Source of the DNA: Plotosus lineatus
Taxonomy: Eukaryota > Chordata > Actinopteri > Siluriformes > Plotosidae
Assembly: GCA_024760905.1 (NCBI GenBank)
Contig: CM045731.1
Location: forward strand, 57,874,125-57,938,124
Direction: 5' to 3'
DNA length: 64,000 nucleotides
Within the stretch, counting starts at the first letter, position 1. Each line of letters opens with the position of its first letter. The notes beneath the pieces are model-generated. The model saw nothing but the letters and a program-made list of their open reading frames with translations. It was not told where the DNA came from and did no database searches. Below, piece after piece: positions 56,757-64,000 of this stretch. The translations under genes and the position numbers were made by a program.

Positions 56757-56845
56757 GTGCACGCACACACACGCACACACACACACACACACACAGACAC
56801 ACACACACACACACACACACATGGATGTACACACACACACACATC
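56757..56845. repeat. (CA)n microsatellite, interrupted
   Basis: CA tracts at 56763-56821 and 56830-56842 with GC and GA breaks. Confidence 0.95.
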
Positions 56846-57621
56846 ACTGTGATCTGTAAGAGCACCACATCACACACAGCTGCACAAACTCTCCCCTTTT
56901 ATCCATCTGTTCTCGACAATACAAGGAACTGTTTTTCCTCCGCTGGTTGTTACAGTGAATTGTTGGCAGCGTTCCTCCTGTAATCAGCCGAGTGTTTATC
57001 AGTATGGACCTGCACCAACCTGCTCTCAGCCCCTATCCCCCCCCATACCTCACCTCACTGTCTCTGCTTCAGATCTACAAGAAACATGGGTACATCAAGT
57101 TTCTAATCTGTCTCAGTCACACACGCACACACACCCTACCTTTTGTTACACAGGGGAAGAACATCTGCCTTGCTGTCTCGTATTCTGAAGACCCATGCTG
57201 CTCGGAGTGTATAGTGTTTGTTTGTGTGTGTAGGAGTGTGCAGCTGTCTACCCTGGCCTCTGTTTTTGCCCTCTTCATTGTCTGCCCAATTTATTATCTG
57301 TTCAAGCAGAATTTACCTCCAGCCAACTTACACTTTCTTCTCAGGGAGGACATTTCCACATCAAGCATTGCCACTGGTCTCCAACTAACTGACAAACTAA
57401 CTAGCTAACTAACTAACTAAACTGATTGATTGATTACAAAACCTTTCAATATGATGTAAATTTTGTGCTTATTTATTCTGTAATTGTTCTGACCTCTGTG
57501 TGTTAATGTGTTGCATGAGTGAGCTGTTAGAATGCTGATGAGGTCACTAAAATGTATTTAATAAACATTGCCATTTGTTTTTTAATATTTTCTTTATTCT
57601 ACTTTTCATTACTTTTTCATT
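56846..57621. other. No gene recognised
   Basis: Frames at 56955-57408 pass through (CA) runs and C-runs and show no family similarity. A CTAA repeat sits at 57396-57420. Confidence 0.4.
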
Positions 57622-58056
57622 AACTTTGTTGCAAGTGGAGATTATGCTCCAACCAAACACCAGGTAAGAGGTGGTATCCTGAGCATGGCCAAGGATTGGC
57701 AACTGAAGGCTGACCTTGGAAGCAGGCTTGTATTTTCACCAATATTAGAGACAATTCTGCAACCAGATGTTCTGCTATTCTCAGAGAGTACAAGGAAACT
57801 CCCCATCGAGTTAACAGTACCATGGGAGACCAGATGCCAGAAAGCACATGAGCGGAAGCTTGCAAGGTATGATGAGCTGTTGGAAGACTGTAAACACCAA
57901 GGCTGGCAAGCGTGGAGCTTCCCTGATGAAGTAGGAGTATGTGGTTTCCCAGCAGTGTCCTGCTGGAAGCTGATGGCAGCCCTCGGAATAAAAGGTACAG
58001 ACAGGAAAAGAGCAATAAATACCATGGCTCAAGCAGCAGAGAGGGCATCCAGTTGA
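57622..58056 (+). pseudogene. Fragment of a fish repeat-encoded ORF (retroelement-associated domain)
   Basis: Open from 57622 to the TGA at 58054 and coding-like: MAKDWQLKADLGSRLVFSP, ILQPDVLLFSESTRKLPIEL, TVPWETRCQKAHERKLARYD, EVGVCGFPAVSCWKLMAALG, AINTMAQAAERASS. From memory, blocks like ELTVPWE, the YxxLVEDC/LLEDC motif and E(V/I)GCRGF recur in many predicted fish and invertebrate proteins linked to retroelements. Here the usual 'GCRGF' reads 'GVCGF'. There is no reverse transcriptase nearby and no ATG context, so I call it a truncated remnant. Confidence 0.5.
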
Positions 58057-58239
58057 CTCTGACTCCGAAGAAATGATAGTAGCTGGAAGTCTGATCATCG
58101 AGAGTAGAGGATTGATCACCTTCTGCTGTGCCACCATCCCAAGGACGTTCCTAACGTCTCTAGATGGATGGACCCGACTGATGACTCGATGTAGTAACAG
58201 CTCAGCTGTTTGTAGTAATTAAAAAAATACATTTAAAAA
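58057..58239. other. Continuation of remnant, no frame
   Basis: 'ctgactccgaagaaatga' follows directly; no further coding. Confidence 0.35.
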
Positions 58240-58539
58240 AATGATCACTTATACTTTCTCACTCTTTCTCTCACCTTCACTCTGGCTCCCTCTCGCACTC
58301 TCTCTCCCCTTCACCTCTCTCTCAATCTCTCACTCTCACTCACCACCTCTCACTCACTCTTATTACACACTCTCTCACTCTCTTCCACTCTCTCTCACCC
58401 TCTCTCTCAATCACTCTTTCACTCACTCACTCTCTTTCTCTTGCTCACTCACTTTCTTTCACTCACTCTCATTCTTTATCTCTCTCCCTCACTCAATTTC
58501 TCTCCCTTACTCACTCCCCCTCAATTTCTCTTTCCCCTC

Positions 58540-58587
<48 letters not shown>

Positions 58588-58795
58588 CACTCACAATCTC
58601 TCTCACCCATTCTTTCTCCCCCTCAATCACTATCTCTCCCTCACTTACTCTCTCTTCACCTGCTGTCCCTTCCCCCCCCTCTCTCTCACACACTCTGTTT
58701 CTTACTCTCTCTCACTCACTCTCACTCTCTCTCTCTTTCTCTGTCTCTCACACAAACACACACACAGAGACACACACACTGATGTGACATGACAG
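58240..58795. repeat. Pyrimidine-rich (CT/CACT)n low-complexity tract
   Basis: Over 500 bp almost purely C and T on the + strand, with CTCTCACT-type units and a pure (CT)n core at about 58540-58584. It creates long false open frames (183 codons). Mirror-like polypyrimidine DNA of this length can form triplex (H-DNA). Confidence 0.93.
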
Positions 58796-58856
58796 CATAT
58801 TAAATGAAACCTGGGTTGTGAAATTCCAGTTATGAATATAATACACTTTGTGTGGT

Positions 58857-58857
<1 letters not shown>

Positions 58858-58892
<35 letters not shown>
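58858..58892. repeat. (GA)n microsatellite
   Basis: About 16 GA units, purine-rich on the + strand, opposite in strand bias to the 58.2-58.8 kb tract. Confidence 0.95.
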
Positions 58893-58894
<2 letters not shown>

Positions 58895-59871
58895 TGTGTT
58901 AGGCTCTGAGCTGATGAGGCGGTAATCATCATCTTGCTGTTCTGAATCCTGCGTTCTGGTTGGTCCAGGAGGTGATGAGCGTCATAGAACAGCAAGGCAA
59001 GTTTACATTAATGCACTCGTTCTAATATGGAAATGTTTTCAACGTTAATCGTTCACAGGGATGTGTACAGGGCACACACCACTATGTTATCCTTCCTTCA
59101 CTCACTGCTTTCTCTTCTTCACTCAGATAAATGAGGATGATTTGATATAAATGATGGTTTTTGTACTGTGTGACGTATCGCTTTAACCTTAGAAAAGGAG
59201 TCTCCAGTGTCAGTGTACTGAGATGGGAGAATTATTCTGATCTGTCCTGGTGGTTTCTGACAGATAAACAAAAGTGTCTCATGAATGCGTTTGCAGAGTG
59301 AAATTGTGAGCCGCTAGTCCGGGTGATACATATGGAGCTGCTCAGGCTAGCACAGAGTGAGCGGAGGACCAGATTTCTCATTCACATACCTTTTCTTGTC
59401 TAAAGCCTGCACTAACAAGTTTGTAAATATTTGAGTTTCAGGTAAAGGCAGCGACAGTGACACACTTCTACACACCGCTAATCCGGAGCGCTTTGAATTA
59501 TAGAACGCACTGTGTTACAGGTGAGCGGCACTAATGCTGGAATTTATATCACTAAAGCTAGGAATTTTATCTCTGATTGGACAGAAGGAAGAACAGTGGT
59601 ACAGTTGTATTATAAAGTGATAATTAAAGCACATAAACTGATGCTCAGAACTTACAGCACAGTCAACTCGGAATTTCAACTTTCAACATGGAATTCCACT
59701 GTACATGACCATATTTGGACTTCTGACTAGCACAATCCATGAGATATCAGTGAAAGGAAGTGTTTGTGTTAAGCTTGTTACATCATTTAAAGGTACAGTG
59801 TGTAACATTTTGGATGACCTATTACAATAAATTAGGTATATCTTATACTTGTATACACTAGGTATATACTT
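58893..59871. other. No gene recognised
   Basis: A short exon-like string 'cag/gaggtgatgagcgtc' at 58968 is too small to support. 'ttaaaggtacagtgtgtaa' at 59789 looks like a fish TIR-element end, with no partner found. Confidence 0.35.
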
Positions 59872-59995
59872 TCTTTCTTCCTTTTGGCTTTTTCCCTTTC
59901 TCGGGAGTCGCCACAGCGAATCATCTGATTCGCACATTTGATTTGGCATAGGTTTTTATGTCAGATGCCTTTCCTGTCACAACCCTTTAATTTCA
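59872..59995 (-). repeat. SINE-B tail part, reverse
   Basis: 'ccttttggctttttcccttt', 'gtcgccacagcgaatcatc', 'cctttcctgtcacaaccc': only the two LINE-A-like blocks are present, head and middle missing. Confidence 0.8.
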
Positions 59996-60289
59996 TTTAT
60001 TATAATATTTAAAGAAAAAAAGTTTACTGAACCTTCAAATGAACTCTTTATAGATATAAATGGAGCCCCCCCAAAAAAAAAAAAAATCCACCAAGTTAAG
60101 ATGGCGGGACTGAGCAGAAACCCCAAACTAATCCCAGGGTCATCTCAGAACCTTAACCTACAGGGTTCATAATTCATACATTAATCAGCCAGTAGATTAA
60201 AAACATTCTGAGCACTGATGGTAACATGAAGCAATGTTGATGTTACAGAGGCACCTGCCAAGGGAGTGGGATGTTCCTCCATCCATCCT

Positions 60290-60367
60290 TCCATCCAGGG
60301 AAGCTGGAGCCTATCTCACCCTTCACTGTGCAAATGTGTGGTACATCCTAAGAAACGTACCAGTGAC

Positions 60368-60410
<43 letters not shown>

Positions 60411-60540
60411 ACATACACACTAGGCATTTGGAACAGCTGGATGCGCATGTCTTTGGATTTAGGGAGGAAACTGTAGTACTGTACACAGAGAATCCCATAG
60501 AAGCACAGGTAGAACACAGAATCACCCTAGATACGTTTTC
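60290..60540 (-). repeat. SINE-D with (CA)n insert, reverse
   Basis: 'gagcctatctcacccttcac', a CA run at 60369-60420, then 'gtctttggatttagggagg' and 'aatcccatagaagcacagg'. Confidence 0.65.
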
Positions 60541-60546
60541 TTTTGA

Positions 60547-60547
<1 letters not shown>

Positions 60548-60590
<43 letters not shown>

Positions 60591-60592
60591 GG
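60548..60592. repeat. (GAAA)n microsatellite
   Basis: About 11 GAAA units. Confidence 0.96.
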
Positions 60593-61100
60593 CCCATAGG
60601 ATGCGCCACTAAAGGTTCTCCTGTTAATAATCAAAAGAATAACGCTACCATCACAAAAATAGAGAGTACTATGTATGTAAACTTTCAACAGGACCTGTTT
60701 CACAATAATATTCCATCAACCACCCTCATACAATGGGATTTATCCAAATACCCATCTGGATAGAGACTGCTCAATCTGGCAACTCCTCTTGCGCAACGCG
60801 GCTCTCACCTCTCACCCCGACCAAAAAACTATTCCAACTATTTGAAGAGCCGGCAGGAGAGAAATGGGGCGGAGGAAGAGCTGAAAGGAGAGCAGGCTTC
60901 TGCTGGGTGGAATGAGACAGAATTCATTCACTTGTACCGCCTTGATGACGATCTGGAGGGAAAAGTAAAAACAAAACATAAAAGACCAATAAAGTGTATT
61001 TTTTACAGTAACATACACATGCAAAATATTCTGTACAGAAAAGATGTACAGTACTTAACTATAAATGTATTTAAAACACTGTAAAAAAAAAAAAGTACAC
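60593..61100. other. No gene recognised
   Basis: Mixed DNA, open frames under 85 codons, no similarity. Confidence 0.4.
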
Positions 61101-61154
<54 letters not shown>

Positions 61155-61182
61155 TTTGTTTTTATTATTATTATTATTATTG

Positions 61183-61214
<32 letters not shown>

Positions 61215-61253
61215 TATTGTTGTTGTTGTTGTTATTATTATTATTATTATTCT
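61101..61253. repeat. (AAT)n followed by (TTA)n, inverted microsatellite
   Basis: About 18 AAT units (61101-61155), a short GT-rich bridge, then TTA/TTG units to 61253. The two arms are complementary and can form a long hairpin. Confidence 0.95.
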
Positions 61254-61334
61254 CAGGTAGCGCGCCCGGAGTGTAACACAACGAATCTCGGCTCGTGACT
61301 GTTGCACTTACTTCTTAATTTTGCCAGTGAACCA

Positions 61335-61400
61335 CAGCTGATCTTAAGGTTGGGGGTTCGAGTCCCACTCTCCAAAAGGTTGTCACTGTCCCCCAGCAGC
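61335..61400 (+). repeat. SINE-B head fragment
   Basis: 'aaggttgggggttcgagtcc' and 'ggttgtcactgtcccccag' only. Confidence 0.65.
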
Positions 61401-61411
61401 CGGACTTTTTA

Positions 61412-61535
61412 TTCATTCATTCATTCATTCATTTTCTGAACTGCTTAATCCTAATTATGGTCAAGGGGAGGCTGGCACCCCTCTCGGCCAATTCCGGGAA
61501 GGCGGGATCCACATTGAACCATCACAGGGCGCTGC
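61412..61535 (-). repeat. SINE-D 3' fragment, reverse
   Basis: An ATTC tail, 'ctgcttaatcctaattatgg', 'gaggctggcacccctctcgg'. Confidence 0.7.
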
Positions 61536-61682
61536 TTTTTTTTCTTTTTCTTTTTTTTTTTTTTAATGTTCATTGTTTTGTAATATGATGCTTTATTTAA
61601 GAAGTTTTTAATATTTATTTTTGTGCAATTTAATGTGTGGAAAGGTTTATACAGAATTTATTATTATTATTAGAAATCATAA

Positions 61683-61998
61683 TCTTCTACTTCTTTTCCC
61701 CCTTTTTCAGGGGTCGCCACAGCGAATCATCTGATTGACATGTTTGATGTGACGTTTTTACGTCGGGTGCCCTTCCTGACACAACCCTTTCAGTAACGGG
61801 CAGAAACACGCTGACGGCTGTGCAGCCTATTCTTTATGGTTCTTTTACATGCCTGTCACAATAGACAGTGAGAAGACCAGCCTTTGATAACCCAGTTAGC
61901 TGCACTGCGGGGACAGTGACAACCCAGTGACTGGGACTCGAACCCCCACCCTTAGGATCAGCGATCCAGCGCCCCCTACCAACCAGGCCACCACTGCC
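61683..61998 (-). repeat. SINE-B, near full length, reverse
   Basis: 'caggggtcgccacagcgaat', 'acgtcgggtgcccttcctga', 'cagaaacacgctgacggc', 'cccagttagctgcac', 'gactcgaacccccac', 'aggccaccactgcc'. It contains all four SINE-B modules. Confidence 0.85.
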
Positions 61999-62263
61999 TT
62001 GTAATTAGAAATCATAATACTTATAATAAAAGGTAACAATCTTGCACAGTACTGTGAATATGGTTTTATCTAAATGGTTTTAGATGTTAATTTAGCTTTT
62101 TTTTTAATCATAAAGTACAATAAATCTTCAGAAACCAGTCTGAGGCAAACATCTGAAACATGTGAAACACTAAATATGACATGGCTGGGAGATGAGAGTT
62201 GGGCTTTGCAGAAGGCAATGTACACTCTATGCTGCATTAAAGCAAGAGCAATGAAAATGAAGG

Positions 62264-62281
62264 TGTTATTATTATTATTAG

Positions 62282-62317
<36 letters not shown>

Positions 62318-62318
62318 C
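62264..62318. repeat. (TTA)n tract at the LINE-B 3' end
   Basis: TTA units interrupted by a T-run at 62281-62288; it directly abuts the 3' end of the LINE-B copy. Confidence 0.93.
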
Positions 62319-63594
62319 GGGTCGGGCACTGGGGAAGTTGAATAATGAAGTCCAGACGTCTCTCTCTCTCCAGCAACTTCCTCCAGCTCTTCCAGCGGGA
62401 GACCGAGGTATTTCCAGAAAAGCCGAGAGACATAGTCCCTCCAGCGTGTTCTAGGTCGACCTCGGGGTCTCTTCTCGGTGCGACATGCCCGAAACATCAC
62501 AACAGGGAGGTGGTCAGGAGGCATTTTGACCAGATGCCCAAGCCACCTCAACTCAATTCTGAGCTTTCCCCGGATGGTGGAGCTTCTCACCTCATCTCGA
62601 AGGGACAGTCCCGCCACCCGGCCAAGGAAGCTCATTTCAGCCGCTTGTATCCGCGATCTTGTTCTTTCGGTCACTAACCAAAGCTCATGAACAGAGGTGA
62701 GAGTTGGAACGTAGATCGACTGATAAATTGAGAGCTTTGCCTTGCGGCCCAGTTCCTTCCCCACGACGGACCGGTACAGACTCCGCGCTACAGCAGAGGC
62801 TGCAACAATCCGTCTGTCAATCTCCCACTCACGCTTCACTCACTCGTGACAAGACTCCAAGATACTTCAACTCCTCCACTTGGGGCAGGACCTCATTCCC
62901 GTGCATTCCGCCCTTGTCCGACTGAGAACCAAGGCCTCGGTCTTGGAGGTGCTGATTTTCATCCCGGCCGTTTCGCACTCGACTGCAAATCGCTCCAATG
63001 AGAGCTGGAGGTCCCGGCCTGATGAAGCCAAAAGGACAACGTCATCCGCAAAAAACAGAGACGAGACCTGATTGCCACAAAACCAGAACCCCTCAACGTC
63101 TCGGCTTGGCTGTGCCGAGAAATTCTGTCCATACAAATTACGAACAGAATTGGTGACAAAGGACAGCTGTGGCGGACTCCAACCCTCACCGAATTCGACC
63201 TGTTATTACCAATACGGACCAAACTCTGGCTCCGGTCATACAGCGATCGAACAGCCTGTAGGAACGCGTCCGAAACACTGTACTCCCGAAGCACGCCTCA
63301 GAAGATAGCCCGAGGGACACGATCGAAAAGCCTTCTCCAAATCCACAAAACACATGTGGACAGACGGGGCAAACTCCCAATGCCCCCTCCTAGATCCCGA
63401 GGAGCGTATAGAGTTGGTCAAGAGTGCCACGGCCAGGACAAAAACCACATTGTTCCTCCTGAATCCGAGGGTCGACTATCGGTGGGATCCTCCTCTCCAG
63501 TACCCCTGCGGAGACCTTCCCGGGTATGGTGAGGAGCGTCTGATTCCCTGATAATTGGAACACACCCTCCGGTCCCCCTTTTTAAAAATGTACC

Positions 63595-63595
<1 letters not shown>
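62319..63595 (-). mobile_element. LINE-B copy bounded by (TTA)n on both sides
   Basis: On the - strand, in broken frames: RRIQEEQ-type region with CGTMWFLSWPWHS remnants, VRVGVRHSCPLSPILFVICM, QVSSLFFADDVVLLASSGRD with the catalytic FADD, AGMKISTSKTEALVLSR, and the C-terminal KAKLSIYQSIYVPTLTSVHE, RTRSRIQAAEMSFLGRVAGL and RPRGRPRTRWRDYVSRLFWK. The 5' half (endonuclease) is missing. The 3' end runs into (TTA)n at 62264-62318; the truncated 5' end abuts another (TTA)n (63596-63641). Several frameshifts; not functional. Confidence 0.85.

Positions 63596-63641
<46 letters not shown>
63596..63641. repeat. (TTA)n tract at the truncated LINE-B 5' end
   Basis: About 15 TTA units next to the 5' truncation point. 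Confidence 0.95.
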
Positions 63642-63642
<1 letters not shown>

Positions 63643-64000
63643 GAACACTTCTGTGAGAGATTGACATCGTTTGTATTATAAATAATTATGCTCAACTAAT
63701 ATTTTTATGAAATCTAATTCATTTTTCCCCCAAAATTTAAGTACAGTATTCAATAATGGGAATCTTTTCACGTCATGGATAAATTAGTTGTAAATTAGTT
63801 CTTATTGTGAGGTTTAATGTCAATGTAGAGCAAACATGCCTTTATTTAATTTTATTATTCTGAAAATTTTGACTACATTTCTAAATTTCTTAATTTCTAT
63901 TGACTAAATTTGACATGAGATGCAACAAAGGAAAAGGTGATACTTTGATTTAGGTGAAATTTTAAACCACTTTACTCTTATACGCGCACACACACACACA
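63642..64000. other. AT-rich DNA to window end, no gene recognised
   Basis: No open frame of note. The last bases are a (CA)n tract. Confidence 0.5.

Noticed and set aside
57620..58048. 142-codon - strand frame
   Set aside because: Antisense to the better supported repeat-linked frame on the + strand; Leu/Ser-rich without motifs.
58241..58792. 183-codon Ser/Leu-rich frame on the + strand
   Set aside because: It is the translation of a CT-rich low-complexity tract.
58968..58997. Short exon-like string with a GC-type donor
   Set aside because: Only about 9 codons; cannot be distinguished from chance.
61065..61307. Poly-Asn / poly-Ile frames
   Set aside because: Trinucleotide microsatellite translated in frame.

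Overview
The window is animal nuclear DNA, most likely from a teleost fish and plausibly a catfish-like lineage (inference). The coding exons are vertebrate genes split by introns with GT-AG borders, and the rest is packed with fish-type mobile elements and long dinucleotide and trinucleotide repeats. No prokaryotic features are present.\n\nTwo protein-coding genes can be supported, both on the + strand. (1) ddah1, the NO-pathway enzyme dimethylarginine dimethylaminohydrolase 1, is represented by five exons at 21419-33243 that encode about the last 184 residues and the stop. The first coding exon is not in the window, so 1-21418 is probably part of a long intron 1. (2) The homolog of human C1orf52 (UPF0690 family) has three complete coding exons at 39135-42369, a GC-rich start region with a YY1-type motif, and a poly(A) signal at 42472. 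Between them, on the - strand at 37491-37938, lies an intronless, broken retrocopy of the ubiquitin-conjugating enzyme gene ube2n. In human the same two genes flank BCL10; no bcl10 exon was recognised here.\n\nRegion by region: 1-5400 has SINE pieces and a hAT element with a Tigger/pogo-like element inside it. 5440-10610 has a Gypsy 3' LTR and pol remnant with a non-LTR (RTE-like) element inserted in pol; its long endonuclease-reverse transcriptase frame is uninterrupted. 10670-21400 has SINEs, a broken LINE-A copy and a Tigger-like element. 21419-33243 is ddah1, with introns holding a hAT element that retains fused transposase ends, LINE-B fragments and SINEs. 33244-39134 is the 3' flank and intergenic part with SINEs and the ube2n retrocopy. 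39135-42369 is C1orf52; its first intron contains a LINE-B copy that was itself hit by a palindromic hAT MITE and a SINE. 42480-64000 is almost entirely nested repeats, with no confidently recognised gene.\n\nThe most informative repeat biology is a SINE family (called SINE-B here). It joins a tRNA-like head to two short blocks that match the 5' end and the 3' end of the LINE-A retrotransposon found in the same window. One LINE-A copy (49008-51055) has a perfect 14-bp target duplication but has lost its reverse transcriptase core. Several nested insertions can be ordered in time because their target-site duplications are readable. Names LINE-A, LINE-B and SINE-A to SINE-D are local labels, not database names. 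Repeat borders are approximate unless a target duplication is given.
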